Under the pieces are notes generated by a model that ran no database searches, was not told the origin of the DNA, and saw only the letters and a list, made by a program, of their open reading frames with translations. Shown piece after piece: positions 25,673 through 34,244 of a stretch of DNA of 64,000 bases; the first letter of the stretch is position 1; each line of letters opens with the position of its first letter. Position numbers and translations under genes: made by a program. The stretch covers positions 88,474-152,473 of the forward strand of contig JABHDC010000118.1 in the NCBI GenBank assembly GCA_018673255.1, read 5' to 3'. The DNA is from Gemmatimonadota bacterium. Its GTDB lineage: Bacteria > Latescibacterota > UBA2968 > UBA8231.

Positions 25673-25714
25673 GACAGGGATCCCTGTCACCGGGGCCACC
25701 ATGGCCCCATGGGG
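25673..25714. promoter_or_regulatory. cluster of palindromes in divergent spacer, candidate operator
   Basis: A perfect 16-bp palindrome (GACAGGGATCCCTGTC, 25673-25688) is followed at once by a 7-bp inverted repeat (GGGGCCA and TGGCCCC, 25692-25708) and a 10-bp palindrome (CCCCATGGGG). They sit between the sensor kinase and the aldo/keto reductase-like gene, where a dimeric regulator could bind. Confidence 0.4.
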
Positions 25715-25821
25715 AAGGTGGCAGAAAGTGGGGTGCCCGTGCCAGATGCAGATTGGTGATGTTTCGAGCCCGACCTGTAGATTGTCCAGACACGAGGCTG
25801 AGCGTGATGGACGGAGGCGGT

Positions 25822-26670
25822 ATGGCACAGGAACGAACATTCGACAAGGTGGATCTGCCACATCTGGGTAATCGGGTTCATCGCCTGGGTGTGGCGGCCA
25901 ATTCGGGCCTGGAGTCGGCGGACATCGGCTATGCGGCAGAGCGTGGCGTGAATCTGTGGCTCTACGGCAGAACCTTTGGGAAGGCGACGGCGCCCCTGAA
26001 AGATCTGTTGGCTCGCGATCGTTCAGCCCATGTGGTGGTCATGCTGGGAACCGTCGTGGTCACGGCAAGAGGCGCGCGCAAGGCGGTGGATAAGGCGCGT
26101 CGCGAGCTGGGGATCGATACGCTGGACCTGTTCCTCATGCCGTGGCTGGGCCGGGCCTCCCGTTTCAGTACCTCGATTCAGGACGCTCTCGTGACGATGC
26201 GTGAGAAGGGCATTGTGCGGGCGGTGGGTACGAGTATCCACGATCGGCAGCGCGCGGGGCGCCTGGCGGCTGACTCCATTCTGGACGCCTTCATGCTCCG
26301 CTACAATGCCAAACATCCCGGTGCTGAGCAGGATGTCTTCCCCCACCTGGCGGCGCGAAATCCCATGGTCATCTCCTACACGGCCACATCCTGGCGTCAA
26401 TTGCTCAAACCGCTGCAGGGGATTCAGATGCCGCCGTGGCCCGGAGAAGATCAGGCAGCGATGATGCCGCCCCTGACAGCGCCACTGTGTTACCGGTTTG
26501 TGCTGGGCAGCCCGCATGTGCACGCGACCTGGACGGCGCCGGCAAATCGGCAGCAGCTGGATGAGAATCTGACTGCGCTGGAGGCCGGCCCCCTGTCGGA
26601 AGCAGAGGAGGCGTGGGTGCGGGAATACGGTCGACAAGTGAAGGCGAAGCGCAAGCGTGATTACGTCTAG
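25822..26670 (+). CDS. aldo/keto reductase-like protein lacking the catalytic tetrad
   Basis: 282 residues from ATG 25822 with GGAGG just upstream. The fold is recognisable by GNRVHRLGVAAN, RELGIDTLDLFLMPWLG, GIVRAVGTSIHDR and the C-terminal GSPHVHATWTAPAN. The four AKR catalytic residues are not found: the D-T-A-x-x-Y segment is NLWLYGRTFG, the Lys of TK is replaced (LGTVVV), and the His of the DLxxxH strand is replaced by Met-Pro. This implies a binding or regulatory role, or chemistry unlike normal AKRs. It is transcribed divergently from the sensor kinase. Confidence 0.8.
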   Translation: MAQERTFDKVDLPHLGNRVHRLGVAANSGLESADIGYAAERGVNLWLYGRTFGKATAPLKDLLARDRSAHVVVMLGTVVVTARGARKAVDKARRELGIDTLDLFLMPWLGRASRFSTSIQDALVTMREKGIVRAVGTSIHDRQRAGRLAADSILDAFMLRYNAKHPGAEQDVFPHLAARNPMVISYTATSWRQLLKPLQGIQMPPWPGEDQAAMMPPLTAPLCYRFVLGSPHVHATWTAPANRQQLDENLTALEAGPLSEAEEAWVREYGRQVKAKRKRDYV

Positions 26671-27858
26671 TCATCCCTCGTCAGGTGGATGCAGCGGCGG
26701 CTTGCCGAAGATGAGGCAGGCGATGCCCAGACCGAAGGGTATGATGGCGAGCCCTGTGAGCACCGGGCCGTAATCGCCCATCAGATCACGGGCGATGCCG
26801 AATGGCATCGGCCCCAGAGCTGAACCGGCCACGAGGAGCGTTGTGGCGAACCCGGCGATCGCACCCAGGTGCTGGCGGCCGAAGTAGTTGGCAAAGATGA
26901 TGCCCATCACCAGCAGCTCGATTCCACTCTGGATCCCCCAGCCTACACCAAAGATGTAAGCCTCAAAGACCGACGATAGACGTGTTGCGCCGAGGAGGAT
27001 GGCCACCTCGAGGAACAGAGCGATCGACAGCAGGAATCGCAGGTGTACGCGTCCGGCGATCAGGCCGGTGATCAACTGGAAAATGGCCCCCGTGGCTGCG
27101 ATGGGGACGAAGACCTTGGCTGCTGTCGTGGAGGACAGTCCCGCGTCTTCGAAGACGGAGAAGATGTGGAAGTAGAGCCCTGTGTTCAGCATCGCCAGCG
27201 ATGACATGCAGGCGCAGGTAACCCAGAAGGCGGTGCAACGCATCGCCTGGGACAGGGTCCAATTCACTTCCAGGAGTGCGGATGCTTCATCCTCGCCGTT
27301 TTCGGTGGGTGCGGCGCCATCCGGTAACAGACCATGATCTTCGGGTCGGTCGCGAGTGAAGATGTAGCCCAGTGGCAGCATGACGCCGAGTAACACGGCC
27401 CCGAAGATGACGTAGGTCCAGCGCCAGCCATACAGGTCGATGAGGGTGTTGGCCGCGTAGGGAAACAGGCCGCCCAGCAGTGCCCCCACGACCCCTACCA
27501 GTCCCATGACCCGACCCCGTCGCCGCACCCACCACAGGTTGATGACGTTCTTGCTGACCAGCGACAGTGACCCCTGGCCGAGTTGCCGCAGCAGGAAGAA
27601 GCCGATCATGAGCATGACGGCGTTGCGCACGAGGCTCATGTAGATGCAGGCCAGGCCCAGCAGGATACTCACGACACAGATCATGCGTCGTGAGCCGAAG
27701 CGATCGAAGAGGCGGCCGACGTAGGGCAGCACGAAACTGGCCGCGAGCGTCGCAACCGTGTACAGGGTGCTGACGACGGAGCGACTCAGGCCGAGATCGG
27801 CGATGAAATGATTGAGGAATGCTGAGAAGCCAGGGGTCTGCCCCGGGTTCGTCATCAC
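26671..27858 (-). CDS. MFS transporter; N-terminus probably begins upstream at a non-standard start
   Basis: 395 residues from the first ordinary start (GTG 27858). Eleven or so hydrophobic helices with MFS loop motif GRLFDRFGSRR after TM2 and a central loop near residues 190-205. The frame stays open upstream to about 28043, and that extension encodes PFYYGWVIVAVGAVGG, which is a typical MFS TM1 missing from the annotated start. In that extension I find no ATG, GTG, TTG or CTG, only ATC codons (27954, 27918). The real start is thus a rare codon, or the true start codon was lost. The substrate is unknown; neighbours suggest a sugar acid. Confidence 0.85.
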   Translation of the reverse strand: MMTNPGQTPGFSAFLNHFIADLGLSRSVVSTLYTVATLAASFVLPYVGRLFDRFGSRRMICVVSILLGLACIYMSLVRNAVMLMIGFFLLRQLGQGSLSLVSKNVINLWWVRRRGRVMGLVGVVGALLGGLFPYAANTLIDLYGWRWTYVIFGAVLLGVMLPLGYIFTRDRPEDHGLLPDGAAPTENGEDEASALLEVNWTLSQAMRCTAFWVTCACMSSLAMLNTGLYFHIFSVFEDAGLSSTTAAKVFVPIAATGAIFQLITGLIAGRVHLRFLLSIALFLEVAILLGATRLSSVFEAYIFGVGWGIQSGIELLVMGIIFANYFGRQHLGAIAGFATTLLVAGSALGPMPFGIARDLMGDYGPVLTGLAIIPFGLGIACLIFGKPPLHPPDEG

Positions 27859-28174
27859 ACCACCGACGGCACCGACGGCAACGATGACCCAGCCGTAGTA
27901 GAAGGGCGTGGCGCGGATGAGGCGGCTGGGCCTGGGTTCGGATCCGGGTGTGATGTACGGCCTCGGTCGGTGTGAAGGGAGTCGGCGGCCCTCTGTGTGA
28001 CCAGGCGCGCTGGTGTGATGACGCCAGTCGCCATGGCACGTCGAGGGGACTCGAACCTACGCAGGCTATCGTGGCACGGACAGGTCGTCGAATGAAAGAC
28101 GTTGCCGGCAGCGGGCAAAGCACATACCTATACCTCTCCAGCCCGCCGTTCGGCTTCAACCGAGGAGACCATTC

Positions 28175-29032
28175 ATGTCCCGAAGCAAGCTCGTCGTTAC
28201 CGGTGCCACCGGCACGATCGCCACCCGAATCCTGCCCGACCTGGCCGAGCGCTACGATCTGATCCTGCTCGACGTGAAGTCGACGGATCGACAGGGGAAC
28301 ACGATCGAAGGCGTCATCGAGGCGGATCTACTGAGCCGGGATCGGGACGGCTACCGGCACCATTTCGAGGGAGCAGATGCCGTGCTGCACTGTGCCTTCA
28401 TCCAGGATGGGGATTTCGACTACTACGACCCGGATCGCTTCTGGATGGAGAACGACAATGTGCGTATGGCGTACAACATCTTCCAGGTATGTCAGGAGGC
28501 TGACGTGCGTCGTGTGGTGATGATGAGTTCCAATCACGCCGCCGACTACTACGAACATCTCATCTGGGGAGACAAGATGGAATTCGTCACACCGGAGATG
28601 ATCCCCCTCACGGACAACTTCTACGGTTGGGCCAAAGTGTCATATGAGAGTCTCGGCTTCGTCTACGCCTGCGGTGGGGTCGGTGGCCGGAAGCTCGAGA
28701 ATGTGCACTTGCGGATTGGCGGGCCACGGGAGACAGACATCGATCGCTGCGATGGTGATCTGAAGAAGATGCACCGCGCCCTGGGTGCCTATCTGAGTGT
28801 GCGCGATGAAGTGCAGCTGGTGGTGAAGAGCATTGAGGAGAAGAGCATCGAAGATGCCAATGGCATCCCACATCAGGTGTTCTATGGAATCAGTAACAAC
28901 ACGCACCGATTCTGGAGCATCCAGAATGCGCGAGACGTCATCGGTTATGCTCCGGAAGATGATTCGGCCGTGCGCTTCGCCGACAAGATTTCAGCCATCG
29001 TGGTGGCAGCCCGGGAGCAGGGGGCCACGTGA
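28175..29032 (+). CDS. NAD-dependent epimerase/dehydratase, uronate dehydrogenase-like SDR
   Basis: 285 residues, ATG with GAGGAG upstream. Extended SDR fold: nucleotide motif VTGATGTIATRIL at the N-terminus, substrate Ser in MMSSNHAADYY and the Tyr-x-x-x-Lys region recast as NFYGWAKVSYE (Tyr and Lys three apart by YGWAK). The SSNH sequence and overall layout recall uronate dehydrogenase, which oxidises galacturonate or glucuronate to aldarolactones. That assignment is tentative; sugar nucleotide epimerase is possible. Its stop overlaps the next gene by 4 bp (GTGA), so the two are co-translated. Confidence 0.85.
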   Translation: MSRSKLVVTGATGTIATRILPDLAERYDLILLDVKSTDRQGNTIEGVIEADLLSRDRDGYRHHFEGADAVLHCAFIQDGDFDYYDPDRFWMENDNVRMAYNIFQVCQEADVRRVVMMSSNHAADYYEHLIWGDKMEFVTPEMIPLTDNFYGWAKVSYESLGFVYACGGVGGRKLENVHLRIGGPRETDIDRCDGDLKKMHRALGAYLSVRDEVQLVVKSIEEKSIEDANGIPHQVFYGISNNTHRFWSIQNARDVIGYAPEDDSAVRFADKISAIVVAAREQGAT

Positions 29033-30204
29033 GCGCGAGAAGTCGTATTGAGATCGTCGACTATCGGGTCTTCTTCGATCGCCAGGTCGACGGCTGGGGC
29101 ACGATTGGCGGATCGCTGGTCCGTGGCGATGATGATGAACTGATCGGTGTCTACCATTGCGGGCCCTTCGAGGATGATGATGCGGGGCAGCATCCCTTCC
29201 TGATTCGTTCGAAGGACGAGGGACGAACGTGGACGGAGCCGGTGCCCTTTGGGCCGCCGATACAGGGCGAGCGATCACGTCAGTCGGTTGGCCTGTCGCT
29301 GTTCGGTCCGACGCAGGGTGGAACCTACCTGACGCACGGGTGCCATATGCAGCTGGCCGAGAAGGACGAGGACCGATTCGGCGATCTGAACTTCCGCGCC
29401 TATACGCTGCTTGTCGGGCGGCGGCCGGTCACTGCCGGGACGACGGGGGCATTCCACTTCGATTTCGAACGCTACGCGCCGGGCACATTTCTCGGTGAGC
29501 AATTCCTGGAACGCGGCGTGCAACTGGCCTCAGGGCGACTCGTGTTCGCGATCTGGGGTTGCATGGCACGTGGTGAAAACTGGCGTTGCGGCGTGTTGCT
29601 CAGTGACGATGATGGTCTGAGCTGGCGCTACCGCGATGTCGGTTACGAACCGGATCTGGCGATCCGCGATCGTCCCGAAGGTGTTGGTTATCCGGCTGGG
29701 TTCAACGAGCAGAGCCTGTTTCTACTGCCATCGGGGCGACTCGTGTCGATGATTCGTGGCCGCGAGAAACTCGGCCGCGTGCCCGACAGTGAGCGGGACA
29801 CATGGTTCTTCCACTCCGCGTCGGATGACGATGGCGAGACATGGTCGCCCCCGGTGGAAACGAATATCGCTGGGACGGGTGCGGCCGGTGTAGGATACGT
29901 GTTGCCTGATGGATCCCTGTTGCACGCCTGCCGTGTGCCGTATTCACGCACACTGCTCACCCTCGAAGATCCCGCGCTCAATGGACTGCACCTGGCGCGT
30001 AGTTTCGACGAAGGGCAGTCGTGGGAGACACAGCGGGTACTGCAGCACGATCCCGAAGGGAAACCCTTCCACAATCACTACAATGCCATGAATGGCCAGT
30101 TTGTGCCGCTGAACCGTGACCGCGTGCTCTACGTCTTCGGTCAGTTCGATGTGGCTGCGAAAGTCTACCGGATCCTGGCGCTGGAACTGCGGATTACATC
30201 TTGA
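29029..30204 (+). CDS. sialidase-fold (BNR/Asp-box) protein
   Basis: 391 residues from GTG overlapping the previous stop. Four Asp-box turns are visible (SKDEGRTW, SDDDGLSW, SDDDGETW, SFDEGQSW), which define the six-bladed propeller of sialidases. An arginine (IRSKDEGRTW context) and YGQF-type end strand are present, but I cannot confirm the full catalytic triad. There is no signal peptide, so it is probably cytoplasmic. Related exo-sialidase-annotated proteins in environmental FCB and planctomycete genomes may act on other sugar acids; the coupling to a uronate-dehydrogenase-like SDR fits this. Confidence 0.85.
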   Translation: MSARSRIEIVDYRVFFDRQVDGWGTIGGSLVRGDDDELIGVYHCGPFEDDDAGQHPFLIRSKDEGRTWTEPVPFGPPIQGERSRQSVGLSLFGPTQGGTYLTHGCHMQLAEKDEDRFGDLNFRAYTLLVGRRPVTAGTTGAFHFDFERYAPGTFLGEQFLERGVQLASGRLVFAIWGCMARGENWRCGVLLSDDDGLSWRYRDVGYEPDLAIRDRPEGVGYPAGFNEQSLFLLPSGRLVSMIRGREKLGRVPDSERDTWFFHSASDDDGETWSPPVETNIAGTGAAGVGYVLPDGSLLHACRVPYSRTLLTLEDPALNGLHLARSFDEGQSWETQRVLQHDPEGKPFHNHYNAMNGQFVPLNRDRVLYVFGQFDVAAKVYRILALELRITS

Positions 30205-30571
30205 ACCAGAGGCCGGCGACACCGAGGGCCATGGTGACGGCCATCCCGGCGATGCTGATGAGGACACCGTAGAGGATCTTGTAGAGACCGTCGATGCGAC
30301 CGTCGATGGCATCGAATCTCTTGTCGACGGCGTCGAATCTCTTGTCGACGGCTCTGAATCTCTGGTCCACTGTCTCGAATCTGCTGTCGGACTCAGATTT
30401 CTGCTGGTCGAGGCGGCCATTGAAGTAGTCGATCAACTGGTCGAATCGTTCGGAGACCTGGTCAAAGCGTCGGTTCATCTCGGCTCGAAGTTCACGCAGA
30501 TCGGTCTCTACGCGGCTCAGGCGTGCATCGAACTGCTGGAATACGTCACGAGTTGTCAAATTCTCTGTCAT
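30194..30571 (-). CDS. small coiled-coil protein with C-terminal membrane helix
   Basis: 125 residues from ATG 30571 (GGAGA upstream). Residues 8-95 are a long amphipathic coiled coil with short internal repeats (RFDAVDKRFDAVDKRFDAID). Residues 100-122 (LYGVLISIAGMAVTMALGV) are one membrane helix close to the C-terminus. The form resembles widespread tail-anchored coiled-coil proteins of unknown function. Its 3' end overlaps the convergent sialidase-like gene by 11 bp. Confidence 0.85.
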   Translation of the reverse strand: MTENLTTRDVFQQFDARLSRVETDLRELRAEMNRRFDQVSERFDQLIDYFNGRLDQQKSESDSRFETVDQRFRAVDKRFDAVDKRFDAIDGRIDGLYKILYGVLISIAGMAVTMALGVAGLWFKM

Positions 30572-30793
30572 GGCATCTCCAAGATAGCCGGCCAGCATAG
30601 CAGAAACAACGCGATTCTGACATCCGCTTCGCGAAGGATGTGCCACCCTGACGTTCTCGAGCGACGATGGGCAGCCCCACTCTCCGGCTGTTACCTGGAA
30701 GTAGCGTGACTGGGCCTTCAAGGTGACGCATGTCGTAAGACCTTGCCGGTCGGCCGGACCAGGAGAATCAGCTCTGAGGCTCGGAGGATCTCC

Positions 30794-31837
30794 TCACAAT
30801 CCCAGCTTCGGCATGACCTCGCGCAGATATGCCTCAGCCAGGAACCGGTACCCTTCTGCACTCGGATGAACCCCATCCACATACAAGTGAACATCATCCG
30901 GGCCCATCAGACTCAGACCATCTATGTAGTGGATGTTGGTGTCGCCCTGGCCCTGCAGTACGTCGACGGCCTCGGCCAGTCGCTGTCTCATGATCTGCAG
31001 GGTCATGTCCACCATGTTTGGCGTCTCCTCTCGCGGCAGATTGCAGATGGGAGATACCACAGCGATCGGCGTGTCGGGATGGCCGTCGCGCAACGTCTTG
31101 ATGAAGCCGATGGTGAAGGCTCGGAACGTGCGATCGTTGACCGATCCTGATGTCATGTTGATGCCGAGTTTCAGACCGATGGCATCGGCGGGCAGGTCGC
31201 GGATCAGGCGTGCGAACATCGGATCGAGATGGCAGTCGCCGCCGAGGCCCAGGCTGGTCAGATGCAGGTTCGAGCGATTGGCGACGATGGCCGGCCAGGT
31301 TTCGGAGGGACCGGCGGCGTGGCGGCAATGTGTGATCGAGCTGCCGTAGAATACCATGCGCGTGCGGTCATCCGACCACGCTGAGGCAGTGGCCCTCTCA
31401 TCTATATAGAGTCCTCGCAGCACGACAGGCACGTACTGGCTGGGCAGGTAGAGTTCGAGGCGATGCTCACCGGCCGGGATGTCGTCGAACTGTATGCTGT
31501 CTGCGCCGACGGCCGGTGGCACGCGGCCGTGAAGTTGCCCGTCCACGAGCAGGTCGAAGACCCACGGGGGATCGGATTCGATACCCGGTGGCACGACATC
31601 GAGACGCACGCTGGATGTGTCGCTGATCAACGTCAGCCTTATCCCGGCGGGCATGGACGCCTTGTTGGTGGGGCTGGCCTCGAACAGGTCGCGTTCGTTG
31701 ACGGGCAGGCGCCAGGGATGCAGGCCAGCCGGTGTTTCTTCGAGAGAGATGGCGCCCTCGATTGTGAGGGGTCCCTCTCGGAGCGGGATCGATTGCATCG
31801 GGTTCATCGGCAGGCTCTCAGGTTGATCATCTGACAT
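30794..31837 (-). CDS. SGNH/GDSL hydrolase (esterase/lipase family)
   Basis: 347 residues from ATG 31837. The N-terminal 130 residues form a beta-rich jelly-roll-like part. The SGNH catalytic blocks follow: VFYGSSITHC (block I Ser), LGLGGDCHL (Gly), LKLGINMTSG (Asn) and DGVHPSAEGY (Asp-x-x-His). Many such two-domain enzymes are carbohydrate esterases that remove acetyl groups from polysaccharides. No export signal is clear. It is oriented away from the small lipoprotein gene across a long spacer. Confidence 0.9.
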   Translation of the reverse strand: MSDDQPESLPMNPMQSIPLREGPLTIEGAISLEETPAGLHPWRLPVNERDLFEASPTNKASMPAGIRLTLISDTSSVRLDVVPPGIESDPPWVFDLLVDGQLHGRVPPAVGADSIQFDDIPAGEHRLELYLPSQYVPVVLRGLYIDERATASAWSDDRTRMVFYGSSITHCRHAAGPSETWPAIVANRSNLHLTSLGLGGDCHLDPMFARLIRDLPADAIGLKLGINMTSGSVNDRTFRAFTIGFIKTLRDGHPDTPIAVVSPICNLPREETPNMVDMTLQIMRQRLAEAVDVLQGQGDTNIHYIDGLSLMGPDDVHLYVDGVHPSAEGYRFLAEAYLREVMPKLGL

Positions 31838-32369
31838 CGGCGTCGAACTGCGGTCCGCGATCCGGCACCGGTGAATCGGGGCGAAGTGGGCATAGTTCAC
31901 AGCTGATTTCTACAACAATTGGCCAGCCGAGCCAAGGGGAACTCTGGCGAAATCCACCGATTGTTCAGCAGATGACGCCGATGATCGATGGTGTACAATA
32001 TCTGCTCAACTGTGGCCGACGACTGCTCAAGTGGCTTGTAAGTGGCTGTTAAGGAGAAGTTTACGCATGAGCGGTCCATGTCTGGATCATCATGTGCTCA
32101 GCAACGATGCAGCAGTCTCCAACATGGGCAGATCGACGATGGCGACCAGAATGAGGTTTGTAACGCGTTATTGTACAATGAGTTAGGGAAAGAACCAGAG
32201 TTCGCGTGCATCGTGTGGCACGGCCTGTGCAATAGGCAGGTCGAGCAGAGCGGGTATCGGACAGGTCGTCGAAGGGCGATCGACCCCGCACAGCACACGA
32301 CACGCACCGCCGGACGGGAACCGCACAGAGCGAGTGACGACCCCGGCGATGAATCACTGGAGGTATCCC
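31838..32369. other. 532-bp intergenic region, no gene recognised
   Basis: Separates divergent SGNH hydrolase and lipoprotein genes. Base composition is lower in G/C than neighbours. Two GTACAAT elements (near 31993 and 32174; the latter as ATTGTACAAT) look like possible -10 or operator elements. Frames through it are short and without family features. Confidence 0.5.
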
Positions 32370-33047
32370 ATGCGTCAGACCATCACCATCGCCCTGTTGG
32401 CAGCCAGCGCGTTCATCGTCGCCTGCGGCGACAGCGACAACGATCGCCCGACCGGTCCGTCGGCATCTCTGGATGCGGGAGACATCGTTGTTGATCTGAA
32501 TCGCGACGTGCGTGACAATCTTGCATCGCACTTCTCAACCGCTGCGGCCAAGTTGCCGAATCGTGTCGCCGAGATCCGCTTCGATTTCAGCGAGACATCA
32601 CGCACAGTTGCCGGCGACGACGGGGTCGTTACGGGTGACTTCATTTTCTATGCCGCAGGTGACCTGGTGCAGAAGGGCTCGATTGCCATCTTCTACCGCC
32701 CCGGTTCGACTGCCTGGTTTCGGACGGGTCTGTTCGACGTGAGTGACCAGGCCACTGCAGATGTTCATCAACTGACGATCACCGTGACGGACGCCACTAC
32801 CTTGCGACCGGTCGTGGGCGCCGAGGTCGAAGCCCGTCACATTGGAGGACTGCGTTCGTCGAAACGCATTTTCACCGATTCCGAAGGCCACGCGACGGTC
32901 GAGGTACTCCCCGGTGTGTTCACGGTCGGTGTCTCACGGGATGACTACAATGCGACGACGACGGACAACATCACGACTGTCGGCGTGAAGGATCAGACAC
33001 TGAACATCGCGTTGGTACGCGGCAAGGATTATGTCCGGTCACTGTAG
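32370..33047 (+). CDS. small lipoprotein with carboxypeptidase-regulatory-like domain
   Basis: 225 residues from ATG 32370 with TGGAGG upstream. Signal peptide with lipobox FIVAC (Cys about 19) then a Ser/Asp-rich linker. Residues about 135-215 form a transthyretin-like carboxypeptidase regulatory domain (TVTDATTLRPVVGAEVEA, DSEGHATVEVLPGVFTVGV). The middle region is unassigned. Such domains are common in surface adhesion or transport proteins of FCB bacteria. The gene is alone and ends in a strong terminator. Confidence 0.85.
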   Translation: MRQTITIALLAASAFIVACGDSDNDRPTGPSASLDAGDIVVDLNRDVRDNLASHFSTAAAKLPNRVAEIRFDFSETSRTVAGDDGVVTGDFIFYAAGDLVQKGSIAIFYRPGSTAWFRTGLFDVSDQATADVHQLTITVTDATTLRPVVGAEVEARHIGGLRSSKRIFTDSEGHATVEVLPGVFTVGVSRDDYNATTTDNITTVGVKDQTLNIALVRGKDYVRSL

Positions 33048-33090
33048 GAACACGATCCTGCTATAGACCTTCCAGAGATCACATGCTACT

Positions 33091-33123
33091 GGGCCCCGGG
33101 GGCAATGCTCCCGGGGCCCTTCT
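33091..33123 (+). terminator. rho-independent-like terminator after the lipoprotein gene
   Basis: Perfect 10-bp GC-only stem (GGGCCCCGGG with CCCGGGGCCC), 9-base loop, followed by TTCTGT. It lies 44 bp after the stop. Confidence 0.8.
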
Positions 33124-33198
33124 GTGTACTGCGGCATGTTGTCGTTTTGGGTACGTTTCAAATGGCAGCCCATACATGGTGACGACGGGGGAGACATG

Positions 33199-34191
33199 AT
33201 GAGCGATCGCGAGGGGATGAGGCGGCGGCAGGCACTCAAGACGCTGGCTGGCGCCACGGGGGCCTTGATGTGGCCACGGCAATTGCTGGCCGGTATTGAG
33301 AAGGCAGATGCGATCGGCAATCTGCTGCCGCAACGCATGCTTGGCCGAACCGGGGAGCGTGTGACGATGCTCGGACTCGGTGGTTGGCACGTAGGCAAAC
33401 TGCCACCAGCGAAGGCACAGGCGTTGATCGAGGCCGCCCTGGCCGGTGGCATCCGGTTCTTCGACACGGCGGAGAGCTACCAGGACGGGGGAAGCGAGTC
33501 ACTCTACGGCGAGTTTCTGATCCCCAGGTATCGCGACGACATCTTCCTGATGACGAAGACGACGGCACGGGATGCCCAGACTGCCCGACAACATCTGGAA
33601 GGATCACTTCGGCGGCTGGGAACAGACGTGCTGGATCTCTGGCAGGTGCATTCGCTGGTGGATGCAGAGGATACGGATGGGCGCCTGTCAGGCGGTGTGC
33701 TGGAGGAAATGCTGAAACAGAAGGCCTCCGGCCGCGTGAGGCATATTGGCTTCACGGGGCACCGGCGGCCCTCGGCACTCAGCCGGATGCTGGCGACTGC
33801 AGAAGAGCTTGAAACGTGCCAGATGCCGGTCAACGTCCTGGATCCGTCGTACGAGAGTTTCATCGACGGTGTTCTGCCTGGCCTGGTGGAGCGGAAGATC
33901 GGGGTGCTGGCGATGAAGACGCTGGCCAATGGGCGCTTCATGGGGGTCGGTCTACCGGATGACAGGGGCGAAGACGTGGTGCCCGGGCGCATCAGCCTGC
34001 AGCAGGCATTGGCATTTGCCTGGTCTCTACCGATCAGCGTGCTGATCTATGGCCCGGACAACGTGAAGCAACTGGAACAGACGCTGCACGTGGCGCGCAC
34101 ATTCGATTCCCTCGATGTCGATGCACGTCAGGCACTGGTGGCCCACGTGGCAGATCTGGCCGGCAACAGGGTCGAATACTACAAGGCCTGA
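33199..34191 (+). CDS. Tat-exported aldo/keto reductase
   Basis: 330 residues. ATG 33199 is chosen over the adjacent ATG 33196 because GGGGGAG is better spaced. The N-terminus MRRRQALKTLAGATGA is a twin-arginine signal. The catalytic AKR set is complete: FDTAESY (Asp, Tyr), LMTKTT (Lys) and LWQVHS (His). The C-terminal NADPH-binding part (LPISVLIYGPDNVKQLEQTL) is present. Periplasmic AKRs of this type act on sugars or sugar acids. It contrasts with the dead AKR at 25822. Confidence 0.9.
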   Translation: MSDREGMRRRQALKTLAGATGALMWPRQLLAGIEKADAIGNLLPQRMLGRTGERVTMLGLGGWHVGKLPPAKAQALIEAALAGGIRFFDTAESYQDGGSESLYGEFLIPRYRDDIFLMTKTTARDAQTARQHLEGSLRRLGTDVLDLWQVHSLVDAEDTDGRLSGGVLEEMLKQKASGRVRHIGFTGHRRPSALSRMLATAEELETCQMPVNVLDPSYESFIDGVLPGLVERKIGVLAMKTLANGRFMGVGLPDDRGEDVVPGRISLQQALAFAWSLPISVLIYGPDNVKQLEQTLHVARTFDSLDVDARQALVAHVADLAGNRVEYYKA

Positions 34192-34244
34192 GGAATCTCG
34201 ACGGGGGGCTTGTTTGGGCCCACCGCCATCTGTTATTTGCTCGT

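Noticed and set aside
24806..25759. 317-codon plus-strand frame
   Set aside because: Antisense to the sensor histidine kinase, whose motifs are unambiguous.
28030..28060. tRNA T-loop-like GGTTCGAGTCC on the minus strand
   Set aside because: The stem around it does not pair properly and no matching 5' acceptor arm occurs about 60 bases upstream.
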